From Blastobasis lacticolella (Eukaryota; Arthropoda; Insecta; Lepidoptera; Blastobasidae), in contig LR990046.1 of NCBI GenBank assembly GCA_905147135.1, positions 16,026,501 through 16,090,500 of the forward strand: a stretch of DNA of 64,000 bases, given 5' to 3'. Of the stretch, positions 22,471-34,816 are shown piece after piece. The notes under the pieces are model-generated. The model was not told the DNA's origin, did not search any database, and worked only from the letters and a program-made list of their open reading frames with translations. A program made the translations under genes and the position numbers. Numbering within the stretch: the stretch's first letter is position 1; every line of letters begins with the position of its first letter.

Positions 22471-23880
22471 TTTTCACCATCTTTACGCGGCTGATTTGCA
22501 GCTATATGCTAGTGCCGATGTCTCAGATATTCCTGAAGCTATTAGTGCTTTGAACAACGACCTAAAACATATTTGTGACTGGTCTCGTAGGTTTGGGATA
22601 TCTGTAAATCCCTCGAAATGCCAGGCTATCATATTGGGCAGTTCTCGGTTGATCAGTCGCACTGATTTGGGTACTATCCCATCAGTCTATTATAATAATA
22701 TAGTGATACCATTTAGCCCATGTGTGAAAGATCTGGGTCTTTACATAGACAGTACTTTGAGTAAGTCGGATCAGGTGACTGAAGTTAGTAGAAAAGTAAC
22801 TGGTATTTTACGTTGTCTTTATAAATTTAAATATTTTCTGCCTCCTTCCTCGAAAATTCTTCTCGTTCAGTCCCTTATCTTGCCTATTAGAAACTATGCT
22901 GATGTGTGTAACTCCGACGTAATTGCGGACCAATTGAATAAATTGGATCGTCTCCTAAATAATTGCATCCTCTTTATATATGGACTACGTAAATACGACC
23001 ACGTTTCCACCTTTCGTGCTAAGCTTAAATGGCTTCCGATTAGACATCGCCGCAATTTGCGAGTTCTTTGTCTTCTTTTTTCGGTACTCAACGACCCAGC
23101 TGTTCCTGATTATTTAAAACGCAAATTTCAGTATCTCAGCGACACTCATGAGCGCGACCTTCGCTCAACTGATACACGCTGCTTAAATCTACCAATTCAC
23201 CGTACTGGTTTCCTTTCGCATTCATTCTCCTTAACAGCAGTGCGCCTCTGGAATGACCTCACGATCTTCTAATAAATATGCCTTCAAAAAAGCGGTCCGG
23301 AAACACTTTTTAAATAATCTGTAAATTCTACCTAACAACCTTCTGTTGCTTCTTTTATCATTCCCTTTATGTGTAGTTGAAATAACATTTTTTTCGCACG
23401 TTGTGTTATCTTTATTTGCTTTCTTTTTTCTTTATTTCTCTTCTGATATTTTCTATCTTGGTTTGTGAATATTAACTTAGATTTAATGTGTTCACCAATA
23501 TTTGTGTCAATCATGTTGCACCGCCCTGTAATTTCTCATTACAGGGGGTTATACTACAAGGGCATTTCGAATTTAGTGTGGCGACTACCACCTGACCCGC
23601 ATAATCTGTCAGGGAATATAGTTTTCGGCAGAGCCTCGTCCATCTGTCAGCAGGGGGACCGCCTGCAAATGAGGTTGGGGGGCTGGGGCCCTGAAATGGT
23701 GCGGTGCCCCGTCCAGCAGCCGGCAGTGGACTGCATTAGACTAATGATCGGGGTTGACAACGCGTGGGTGATGCCTCTGGCATTGCAAACGTCCATAGGC
23801 TGCGGTGACTGCTTACCATCAGGCAGGCCGTAAGCCAGTTTGCCACATTGGTGGTATAAAAAACAAATGATGATCAAATC
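22470..23880 (+). pseudogene. CR1/Jockey-like LINE reverse transcriptase, truncated, with 3' UTR
   Basis: The frame to 23272 gives the C-terminal half of a reverse transcriptase. It enters at the catalytic box, which reads LYAADLQLY instead of YADD, so the copy is inactive. It goes on through NPSKCQAIILGSS, VKDLGLYIDSTLSK, VQSLILPIRNYADVCN and the C-terminal LTAVRLWNDL. After the stop the frame continues at -1/+1 as KYAFKKAVRKHFLN. The 3' UTR (23300-23880) has 'ggttggggggctggggccct' and 'ttaccatcaggcaggccgta', known from many lepidopteran LINE tails. Confidence 0.85.
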
Positions 23881-25320
23881 AATACCGGTCTGTGAATTCT
23901 ACCAGCATTATTACCGCGATGCACATCATACATTTTATAAACATTATAGGTAGAAGACTACGCGGTATCTATCTATAACCGCTTAAACTAGGTTACATAG
24001 AAACCAAGGTGCGACCAGCAAATGGCCTTACCTGGTGCACTACCTAGTCAATTCAGTTTCCGGGTTGTATATTTTAAAACTTGCTGCGTATTCATGAAAT
24101 GTGTAGTAGTAGGTATTTTAAATTCGTAGATAGGAAAACGACAAATCTCAACAACAGACAAGAATCACGTAAACTGAATGTGGACAAGTAAAATACCTTA
24201 ACCTACATACAGGTAAAACGTATAAGTCTCTCTTTGGGTTCTTTTGGGTTTGCTTAGGACTGAGCAAAGTGTAGCAGAAAGAGTAGAAAAACGGACCGAC
24301 CCTGGATGAAGCTGGGATTGACCGCTTTGATGTTGATATGGATGATGGCGTCGGTACCTGTTAGCATGTAGCATTTAGTCTGTACCTATGACCGGATTAA
24401 TCGGTGCCGAGTAGGGAATAATGGTTAGAGTAATCCCAATAATATAATTACATGTTCACGCCTAACCGGATGAACGGATTTGCATGAAATTTGGTAGTCA
24501 GCTAGATCTGGGTACTTTTATATATTGGAATGCCAATTATGTTTTTTGGTAATGCAAGTGAAAGAAGAACGAAACGCCTAATCTGATAAGTAGTAAAAAT
24601 TTATGATGCTTTAAAATCTAATGAAAATGACCCAATTACCCAAACTTTATTTTTTATCACTGCAACCAGCGCCACTAGCTTGTGCCTTCTAATACAATAA
24701 ATCAAGGACTTCCCTGGAGAAGTTTCGGGAGCCGATTGTCAACCCGAATGTCATCCAGATGTTGTTCCATCGCCTTACATACTTTGTTTTGGGAAACGCT
24801 CAATATGATTAAAAAAATCAGTAAGCAGTGAGGGTTCTGAGCACTGAGGTCGAAGTTCCTCCATCCGCCATTCTCGGTGAAGCAGTCGTTCTCGTGCGCT
24901 TTGGCTACACAGGAGTTGCAGCGGTGGGGCAAAGCTCGTAAAAACAAAAGCACTGAGGCGTTCATAACGAAGGTTTATTGAAGACAAGCATAATAACTGT
25001 CCTTTTAAGAGCATACTAACAAAATTTGATCTTATTTTCAATACTAACCAATCAAAGCCAATAAAATTGGACATAATTATATATATTTTATTAGATTTAC
25101 ATTTATCTGTATGACTATGTATGACGTCAATAAGTTTATATGTATTATACCCACGTTGAATAAAGAACTTTGAACTTGAACTTGAATTTTGTAGAAAATT
25201 TCATTGGCTTAACTTCGTTTGTATGGAGGGTGCTCGGTGGAATCTCCTCTTAAATATAATATTCTAGACCCACGATACGGTAAGGTAATTATTTTTAACG
25301 AATTACCTAACGATAATACT
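23881..25320. other. No host gene found; retroposon remnants
   Basis: 24450-24640 carries 'ctaaccggatgaacggattt', typical of retroposon tails. 24701-25075 holds an unassigned frame listed separately. The rest is AT-rich and featureless. Confidence 0.35.
24701..25075 (-). other. Unassigned coding-like sequence
   Basis: The minus strand reads LRYERLSAFVFTSFAPPLQL, then LCSQSARERLLHREWRMEEL and EPSLLTDFFNHIERFPKQSM before a stop. Composition and codon use look protein-coding and the frame is bounded by AT-rich DNA. No splice pair is evident. It may be a domesticated or decayed transposon ORF, or a lone exon. Confidence 0.3.
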
Positions 25321-25324
25321 TTTT

Positions 25325-25690
25325 CTTTTTATGTCATACGGTAGGCAAACAGGCAAGCGGGCCACCTGATGGAAAGTGGTCACCACTGCCTATTGACATT
25401 AGCAACACCAAGAGTATCGCCAATGAGTTGCCCACCTCTATAACACGTTGCTCTGGCAGCAAAAAGACAAATGCCACACCACTGCCAAAGCCACGGTTCC
25501 CCAAATCCCCACCCCATGGAGCACTGGAAACCTTACTCACCGGCAGAAACACAATACTATTTAAAAGAGTATTATTTAGCTGCGATATTCTGTAAGGTGG
25601 AGGTACTTCCCCAGTCGGGCGGCTCCAATTAGAACGAGATACCCCGCCGCCCGGTAGGGCATACCCTACCTCTCTTAAAACTAAGCAGTA
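25325..25690 (+). repeat. Dispersed repeat R1 (copy 2)
   Basis: Nearly the same as 3425-3775: 'tacggtaggcaaacaggcaa', 'gccacggttccccaaatccc', 'attctgtaaggtggaggtac', ending near 'gggcataccctacctctctt'. Long minus-strand frames here are a by-product. Confidence 0.8.
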
Positions 25691-26111
25691 ATTTTTCAAG
25701 GTTCCAAGGTGCACAGAAGTGCAATGTCTTAATTTAGTATACTCGCAAGTTAGCATTCCAATGGGGCGCTTACTACATACACAACACTCAGTCCAAGTAA
25801 GAAAATGTAACATCACAACTAATTTACTTCGTTTTCTTCCTACTTGCGACAATTTATACTTGACAGACTAGCGGGCGCAGTTGTTTGCTGAAAATCCATT
25901 AGAAAATTGAAGGTGTGATACTGTGAGCTAACAGAAAGCTTTCTGAAAGCAAAAAATGCCAATATCATTTTCGCGCTGTACAGCGCCACATTTCCTTATA
26001 TTTGAGGTACGATACGTTTTTGTCGCGAGACTTGGTTGTTTTTAGATATGTAATTTCATGAGTGAATGGATACTGTCAGGCCTTAGGAGTATGCCTGGAG
26101 TTTGTTTATAT

Positions 26112-26370
26112 TTCAGGCGTTTTGGCCGGCCTGGTTTTAGCCCGAGGGCCGAAACGACTGCATTAAAATTAATATTTTATCTCAAGCGTTTGGGATCGCA
26201 GTTAAAAATGGTTCAGGACAGTCGGGAAAATAAATTAATTTTTTCATAAAATAGAATACCCAATTTAAATATAATTTTCAAATGCGGGCCCAAACGCCTG
26301 AGGAAAAACAATAATTTTATTTAATCAGGCGTTTCGGCCCGTGGGCCAAAACCAGACTGCACCGAAACGC
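26112..26370. mobile_element. Inverted-repeat element (MITE candidate)
   Basis: 'caggcgttttggccggcctg' with 'agggccgaaacg' on the left is mirrored by 'caggcgtttcggcccgtggg' on the right, with other partial inverted copies between. No coding capacity. Confidence 0.4.
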
Positions 26371-26439
26371 ATAAACACTCTTCTTCCAACATTAGCAACA
26401 CTATTGTTATCACCATTCAGTTCTCATCAAGTACAGTAG

Positions 26440-26495
26440 TACTTAGTAGTAGTAGTAGTCAGTCAGTAGTAGTAAAAGTCAATCAGTAGTATACT
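26440..26495 (+). repeat. AGT/CAGT microsatellite
   Basis: Interrupted (agt)n and (cagt)n run: 'acttagtagtagtagtagtc' and following. Confidence 0.7.
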
Positions 26496-27179
26496 ACTCA
26501 TCAAGACCGTTCCAAAGAGCCCAAACACGATGAGGTGTCCACAACACCACCACACCTTCCGTAATGATCATCAAACCTTATATATTACCCAGAGGTATAA
26601 TACTTATTAGGACAATCCCAAAGAGTTTAAGGAACGCCGGTCGCACGACCACTTTTATTGAATAGTCTTGGGAGTCGATCTGCACATAAAGAGCAAGTAC
26701 TCTTTTCACTCAGCTATTTCAATATTATTAAGGAAAAAGGTTTTTGACCTCTCGAGCACGAAAAAGTTAGGTTAGGTTGCAGATATTTCAGACGACGGTA
26801 GCCGCTTTCTATCAGGTAGATCGTCAGTCCGTGTGCCTCCCTAGGCGATAAAAATGGGCGCTTTTGGTGCTTAAAACCTCGCAGCAAAAAAAAGCGATTT
26901 CATGGAACTGCCGCTGCAGCTCCTGCTGAAAACATACGACCATGTCACCTTCCCGAAGCCTCTACTATTGCTGAACCAGCTGCTTTAGTTCGCTTAAATA
27001 TTCTCTTTGTCATCGGTCCCAAAATCTTGACCAATATTTTCCATAAAATGTTATGGATCCAGGGGATTTGGATTTGTGTCAGCTAGCGACGGCGATGGCA
27101 GTGAAGTCAATGACCTTCCATTGAGGTAGTGCCTTGGGGGTAAGGGTTCAAGATCGGTAGGATCTGTGGACATATGCGT

Positions 27180-27390
27180 TTAGGAATTATTGAATGAGTT
27201 TCTCAAAAGTCTCCCAGACTGCCTCCTGCCTCCCAGAGGCCAAAATAACTGTACTAGGCAGGTGCAACTTTGAATATGATGACTTCGGTGGCCGGGAAGC
27301 CACTTATGTTTTTTTATCTGCATAGTACAAAAAGAGCAGTCAGCACCTGATGGTAAGCGGTAACTGTTGCCCATAATATCTACGATTCAT
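27180..27390. repeat. Retroposon tail fragment
   Basis: Contains 'cagcacctgatggtaagcgg', a frequent lepidopteran LINE tail phrase. No gene. Confidence 0.45.
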
Positions 27391-27555
27391 GCATTTAGGT
27401 TTCAGGCAACAAAAATACAGAAGAAGCGTTTTAACTGTGAGGACTAAGATGAAATGCCTAATGTCTGTAATTACTCAATATGACGTATTACCTAAATATA
27501 ATATAAACTACCAGTAATATTCTTGATAAAATGTGCTGATACCATCTCAGTTCCT

Positions 27556-28449
27556 ATTTGTCTGCTGTTCCATAGGTCCTTGAAGGAGTGTACAGTACCA
27601 ACATAATGGAACACTGCTTTTATCACCCCCATTTATAAAAAAGGTTCAAGAACGGAAGTGACTAATTACAGGCCCATGTCAAAATTATGTATAGTGTCAA
27701 AGGTGTTTGAAAAAGTGGTTCACAAGCAGCAATATGCGGCCATTAAGCAATCTCTTCATGATTTCCAACATGGGTTCATACCCGGCAGATCCACTGTCAG
27801 CAATCTTGCTCTTTTCAACGACTTTATAACTGAAACTTTAGATGTTGGCATGCAAGTGGACGTTATCTATACGGACTATTCCAAAGCATTTGACCGGATA
27901 AATCACAGGCGTCTTCTCACAAAGTTGGACAGTGTGGGAATATGTGGGGACTTGCTTAGATGGTTTGCATCTTACATTGAGAATAGGTCTCAGGCGGTTG
28001 TAGTAAACAATTACATGTCGAGTTGGGTAGGAATTCTTAGTGGTGTTCCCCAGGGCTCATTACTCGGGCCTATGTTGTTTACTATTTACATTAACAACAT
28101 TATTAGCTGCCTTCACAACTCACATCTTCTCTGCTTCGCAGATGATATGATGATTTTCACAAGTGTAGCTACCGTTAATTATGCCAATGCACTGCAGGAA
28201 GACCTTACTAGACTCGTCGAGTATTGTTCTGATAATAATATTGATCTGAATCCTTCAAAATGTAGTGTAGTTTCCTTGACTCGTAAACCTATACCTGTTA
28301 TATATAACTATCTCCTTGGAAACCAGTCACTTACTAGGGATACTGCAATTAGAGACTTGGATGTTGTACTAGACCATAAATTGGTCTATAATTACCACAT
28401 TGAGAGCATTGTTGCCAAGGCATTGAAGTCATTGCATTTCTCATGCGTG
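27556..28449 (+). pseudogene. Jockey-like LINE, 5' part, interrupted by an LTR element
   Basis: Begins with TPIYKKGSRTEVTNYRPMSK and continues through the reverse transcriptase: HKQQYAAIKQ, FIPGRSTVSN, VIYTDYSKAFDRINH, SGVPQGSLLGP, and the intact catalytic CFADDMMIF. It belongs to the same family as 4250-5410. The frame ends abruptly at 28449, exactly where the LTR starts, and homology resumes at 34817. Confidence 0.88.
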
Positions 28450-29273
28450 TGTTATATTATATGGTATTATAGTCTATTTTTAATTGTTATTTAAAAGTAA
28501 AACTATCGTAATTAATTATAAATAATATTGCCAAATAAAATTATAGTCGTTTCAGAACGAATGTACGAAACTCCTGAACGATGTTTAATCTTTGAGCACA
28601 TTCAGTACTAATTAACTAAAAGTTTGGTTTCCAAATATTTAATGTATCTTATAATTATTTAAAATGGTTTTAAGAACTATTTCGATGAATTTGGTTATTA
28701 TCTTTGCACAATATTTCATAGTTAATTAGAATTATTATAACGTGCTGTCATTGGTTGAAATGTAACGGCTTCTAACTTCCGTTTGAATGTTGGTTATATA
28801 AACCCAGTCGAGAGACTGGGAGGGCCTTGTTGCTCCAGACCCGGCACAGAGTTAAGTACAAACTTGCATTGTTTTATTGTTGCTTTATATTTTGCATAAG
28901 TTTTATTCATCTATATGATCGGTTATTGATTGAATCATACGTGATACTATTGTCCCATTTTTAGGGATTTTGTATTTTGCCATGTATTATTATGTTCAGA
29001 ATATATTGTTATATTTCCCATGTAACTTTGTTTGCTATGATTGCCTATCCTATGATATAATAACTTATCTAATTTGATCCAATATGTGTGTTTAAATATG
29101 CTTTTCCTGTCTGGAATAAATAGCTATTTATATTTAACTAATGTGCCCTATTTTTATTTCATTAAGCTTTTCACCCTTAGTTTTCGATAAAATACTAGAC
29201 CACCATCATTAATATCTTCTAAATACTTAAATTCACACGCGAGATCTGTACACTCTATACACCCTATCTAACA
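28450..29273 (+). mobile_element. 5' LTR of a young LTR retrotransposon
   Basis: 824 bp beginning TG (tgttatatt) and ending CA (ctatctaaca), repeated at 33993-34816 with the same length and no difference found by eye. TATA box TATATAA at 28796-28802, followed by a perfect hairpin CCCAGTC-gaga-GACTGGG. AATAAA at 29115. The target duplication CGTG lies at 28446-28449 and 34817-34820. Confidence 0.92.
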
Positions 29274-32200
29274 TCAGAAGTGGGATAAAGGACTCGCAAC
29301 GTCCTACAATATTTCTAACATTCTTATTTTTTTTATGTTACGTCGTGATCTTTCCGCCCGCACGAGCCTGTGGAAGCTGGATTCTTCTTACGACGCGGAA
29401 CGGCGAGTACCTGCAGAATGCAGATGCGGGACTACGATGTTTGGTCCTCGACGAAACTGCTATTTACAGTTTTTAATCGGTGAGTCGTTCATTCATTTCT
29501 CTCATCGAATGTGTAACTAACAAATTGAGAAAGTCGAGAAAGTCATAAGTTGCTATGCACCAACTTAGTGGCAGAATTACAATTTAATTAATTTTACAAT
29601 GGATTTAAAACTAAAGTTCCTGTCCAGAAACGAATACGAACACAACAGTAAAATTTGAAAATTATTTGTTTAATGAGGGTATGCTTTGATTATAATTTTA
29701 ACTTTGACCGTCGATACTTTTTAAATTATTTTGAAAAGCTGCCTACAACATTAAAAAAAAAAAAGTCTTTGTAATTTTTTGTTCGTAAGAAATAATTTAC
29801 CAAATGAATGTAAATACGAGTAGTTAAATTCCAAATTGGTTTGTGTTAGGTTATTTGCACTATGTAACGTTAATGTGAATTACTTTTTATGTTTAGTTTT
29901 TTTTGGTGTGGTAGCCGATCGACTGTGTTACCTATGACTAAGTATATCCGATGGACCTAGTACAGGTTTGGTTAAAGAATAAAACATGAGCTGACAGGAT
30001 ATTGATATATACTACTTTATGATTTTAACTATTGAGAAATTGCTATTCTAAGTTTATAGCTTAACAGGTGTACGTGCACGTTATATAAGCATGACTAGTA
30101 CAGCAGTACCTTTTCATTAGACTCCTGCCGATGGAGCAATCTACCTACAAGTACCTACCTATTACTAAAGTGTGATGAATGAACGTCAATGAGTAAAAAT
30201 GTTAGTGATGTCTATTAATTTCGATTTGTTTTTCCTTGAAAAAAAAAGAGTATTGCTTTGAGTTACATACTACAAGACAGCTAGTAGTAGCGGGTGTTTT
30301 ACAACCATAGGGTCAGGAATGATCGAGCGAACATGGTACTGTGCTGTTTCCATTTTTCAGATAACACACGAGGCCCTTCTACAAGTAAAATACGATGTCT
30401 TGCACGACTTACGGACTTCCCCTCTGAAGAACGGAACGAGACCTAAACCTGGACTTGCGCCGTGCTGTTTTCATCACGTTGCGAGACTGGAACACCTTGT
30501 TTAAATCGACGATGGGAGCGACATCGCTAAAACGGTAGCAGGTAACACCCTGAAGGGTTCTGCATTAATACTGCATAAGACGCGGACGACTTAATCCCTG
30601 AAACTCGTGCTTCAAACTATACTGACTAGTTTGAAAGAATAAGTTTAAATTTATTTTATTTTCTATATAGACGCTATATTTTCCCCATATTAAAGTTAAA
30701 TTTTAAATACAAAAGTATGTGAATGCCAACTGAAACCGTTAAAAACGGTAATCGCATAATTTCTTTTTCAATAACAATACTTTTGTTGTATTTTCAAAAT
30801 GGATTTCTAGTTATTCATTGCATAAAATGATTTAACGCCAATAATAATATGATTCAGTAATATGATACTGTGATGTGAGAATGGCCACTTTTATGAACTG
30901 CATATGTGATTTATTTGTGCGAATATTATACACACTTTATTATACAACTTCACAGCAGTGTTACACTACACTTCATTAAGTTATATGTTCATACTACACG
31001 AAACCGACAGTAACTACCTATCTCGATCTTAAAAAGTTTTTTTTTTCCATACAAATTTCGTAGTACGTTTTTACCCCCTTACATTAGGGGTTAAAGTTAA
31101 CCCAAGTCAAGTTCTCTATAAATTCTATTAATTCCGTAAGAAATGATTTTAGACGAATATTGAGAAATCCTTTCATAAAAGCCATCAGTACAAAATTATA
31201 TATATGCTTTTCAACAATTCTTGTTGGTGGTTTAAAAAAAAGAAAAAACTATTTTGTGCGGTTGACCGACAAATACTTGCTAAGTTTTCTAAATAATAAG
31301 ATAACGATAATCGTAACCTTTATATTCCCGTCAATTTGATAGGTAACTTTAATAAGTTAGTACCTACTTGTAATAGTCTGACATAGATTATCGAAAACGA
31401 AAAACACACATCTAATTTGCCTCGTATAAAAGAAATAACCGATATCAACCGCCTTTAACAAAGAAATAAGATGTAAACAAAACCCTACCAGTTACCCACA
31501 TTGGAAAATATTAAAATCATTGACCAAATGGAAATGCTGTGGATACGTCTTTCCAACATTTTACTATGTTTGCGTTGATATTTGAGACAATTTTTTGAAT
31601 CTCCTGCCCCACACTTCTCACTGAAAGTATTGTTTTAACAATAGTCCTTAATTTACAAGAAAAATTGTTTTCCCTCTCAAGAATACTATCATACGTATTT
31701 TTGTTGCACAATGTTTCCATCATGTTGACAACACAACATTTTGTTCGGTGGGTTCCCGGCTTAACTCAAAATATTAATTTGTTTACTTCATTTTCCTTTC
31801 CACAAACTGTCACCATACAATAAATATTCAATTCAAGCTATTTATTAAAGTACCTACATCGACAAGATATTTTTAAAAATGGGTACCTTTATTTATTGTA
31901 TTTATTCATACATTGAAATATTACATGAAAGATTTTTAACTCTTAAATGTACATCCAATAACAGGCAAACTTACGTTCACAATAGAATCGATCGCGCTTA
32001 ATTAAAAAATAAATCTACCACCGACATTCGTCTGATATTTTTAAGTGCGAAAGGTCTTTGCACTGCGTCTTGGGACCGAGAAAGACACCATGTTTAACAC
32101 GTATGAACAGTCGATTAACCCCCTTACAATTTTAAAAAATAGCTTTGTTATTATAAACTATATACCTTTACCTGTTTCCATAAACTATATTCGGATAATC

Positions 32201-33992
32201 TACCGCTATGAAAGAATTTTCAAAACCAGTACAGTGGTTACGAAGATTTTGGTTTCGAAAGATTATTTATTTCATTTCATTTATTACGTATCAGTTTTCC
32301 AACAGATTTCACAATATTATGTAGTACTTACATGTATTTATATGGCACCCTGTTAGGGCATTGCAAATAAGTGAGAGTATCTAATAAACAGTACAATAAA
32401 CAAAATATTAAATAATTCACATATTTGTAAGATGTCATTCTGTATTAGCAATTAATTCTATCAGCAGTATTGTAATTTTTCACATAAATTTCAAAACGGT
32501 GTCATAAGTAATATAATACAATAGCTATATCCGGATTATCTCAATTCGAGGTAATTAAAAAATTCATCAATATTATAATAGCATTTTTGCACAAGAAAGG
32601 ATTTCATTTCTTTGGTAAATGATTTCAATTTTTAATGATTTTTTATGTTGTTGGATATATGACTACTTGAACATTTTATCCATCACAGCGTGGAGACCAT
32701 TTGTACATATAGTGAATTTAGAAAAATGTTTCTGTTTATTAACATTGCGATCGTTTCGTCTAACGCAAGTTCTAGGTGAATACATTTGAATACAGGTGAA
32801 TACTTGAATTTTCTTACAAATTTATATGACTGTAGAATGTACAATGACGTCACTGTTAGTATGCCGTACTTTATAAATTTCCGTCCGAACTTATAACTTT
32901 CCCCCTACATATGATTAAAATTTAAATTTTTGCTAGCTACCGTTAGTGATTGGAAAATCAAACGTCAGAATTGACCAAACGGATTATGATGATATGTTTG
33001 GCTGATAAGTACCATTTATTATATTGTGACAAAGTCCAGAAGTAAAACGACAAACATTTATTTACACACACATAAGAAACAATACCATACGATAAGTACT
33101 GTATTCTTCCAAAAACAAAAGATATTTTATACTAAACACTAATATTTTCTATTTACTACACGTACCTATTCAATTTTATTATATTAATGTTTATATATTA
33201 TGTTTGGTCGACTTTCTTGCCCGATGTCGGTCAGCCTCACAGGCAGTGAGTGTTGGGCCTGGCATGTTAAGGCATATAGTCAACATTTATCAGGATCACC
33301 GGTATAGGTGATGCCAGTGACAAAAAATATTATCAGGATCACGGGTAAAGGTGATGCCGGAGATGGTTTACAATAATAATTATGAAATTTAAAAAAGCGT
33401 ACATGCATTACTGATGATTTCATTGACTTAATAACTTAACTATTGGACTTAGTTAAAATTGCAATGAAAAAAAAGCGGAAATGCTAATGGTTATTTATTT
33501 ATCAATAATGGTACAAAAAAAAAGCTGGAATGCTATAAAAAAGCGGAAATGCACAGTAAATGGTTATTTATTTTTCAAATATGGGTTTAAAAAGTTAAGT
33601 ATGTGACGAATATAAAACATACATAATATTTATAAACTTTTGTATGTACACGTTGTACACGTGGAAATAACACAGCATAAACGATACAACAGGCACAACT
33701 TATATTTTTAATTTTATGGTTAACCTATGTAAACTTTATGTGATAACATGTTCTACGTCAATGGAATTTACTAATTGTTTGTTTACCTACTTGAGTAGTT
33801 TTTCGTATTGATAAAAATGATATATCAATGTTATTCTTATCTGCTTTGTAATGAAATATGATGAGATTACTATAATAATATAATAGTTTACGTTTTTAAT
33901 TATGTTTACAATTTATTCCATAATTGTTTTAACTTGATGTACCATCACAATGTTTAAGTACTTCGAGAACGAAGCACATGTCAGTATGGCCG
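29274..33992 (+). other. Internal region of the LTR element, no recognisable pol
   Basis: AT-rich, with scattered short frames (29335-29520, 30319-30504, 32045-32356 on plus; 31517-31759 on minus). The last contains five Cys and could be a captured exon (listed separately). Near the 3' end there are imperfect direct repeats: 'atcaggatcac.ggta.aggtgatgcc' twice at 33290-33360, and 'aaaagcggaaatgc' twice at 33470-33560. Confidence 0.5.
31517..31759 (-). other. Cys-containing open frame inside the LTR element
   Basis: The minus strand reads PGTHRTKCCVVNMMETLCNK, and further on NNFSCKLRTIVKTILS and IVKCWKDV, then TGA. An acceptor-like 'gagttaag' precedes it. The helical, Cys-spaced look suggests a fragment of a secreted host protein captured by the element, but this is inference; it may be chance. 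Confidence 0.25.
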
Positions 33993-34816
33993 TGTTATAT
34001 TATATGGTATTATAGTCTATTTTTAATTGTTATTTAAAAGTAAAACTATCGTAATTAATTATAAATAATATTGCCAAATAAAATTATAGTCGTTTCAGAA
34101 CGAATGTACGAAACTCCTGAACGATGTTTAATCTTTGAGCACATTCAGTACTAATTAACTAAAAGTTTGGTTTCCAAATATTTAATGTATCTTATAATTA
34201 TTTAAAATGGTTTTAAGAACTATTTCGATGAATTTGGTTATTATCTTTGCACAATATTTCATAGTTAATTAGAATTATTATAACGTGCTGTCATTGGTTG
34301 AAATGTAACGGCTTCTAACTTCCGTTTGAATGTTGGTTATATAAACCCAGTCGAGAGACTGGGAGGGCCTTGTTGCTCCAGACCCGGCACAGAGTTAAGT
34401 ACAAACTTGCATTGTTTTATTGTTGCTTTATATTTTGCATAAGTTTTATTCATCTATATGATCGGTTATTGATTGAATCATACGTGATACTATTGTCCCA
34501 TTTTTAGGGATTTTGTATTTTGCCATGTATTATTATGTTCAGAATATATTGTTATATTTCCCATGTAACTTTGTTTGCTATGATTGCCTATCCTATGATA
34601 TAATAACTTATCTAATTTGATCCAATATGTGTGTTTAAATATGCTTTTCCTGTCTGGAATAAATAGCTATTTATATTTAACTAATGTGCCCTATTTTTAT
34701 TTCATTAAGCTTTTCACCCTTAGTTTTCGATAAAATACTAGACCACCATCATTAATATCTTCTAAATACTTAAATTCACACGCGAGATCTGTACACTCTA
34801 TACACCCTATCTAACA
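33993..34816 (+). mobile_element. 3' LTR
   Basis: Second copy of the 824-bp LTR, apparently identical to 28450-29273, followed by the target duplication CGTG and the rest of the interrupted LINE. Confidence 0.92.

Noticed and set aside
32045..32356. 103-codon plus-strand frame in the LTR element
   Set aside because: AT-driven composition, no retroviral-type motif, not bounded by element landmarks.
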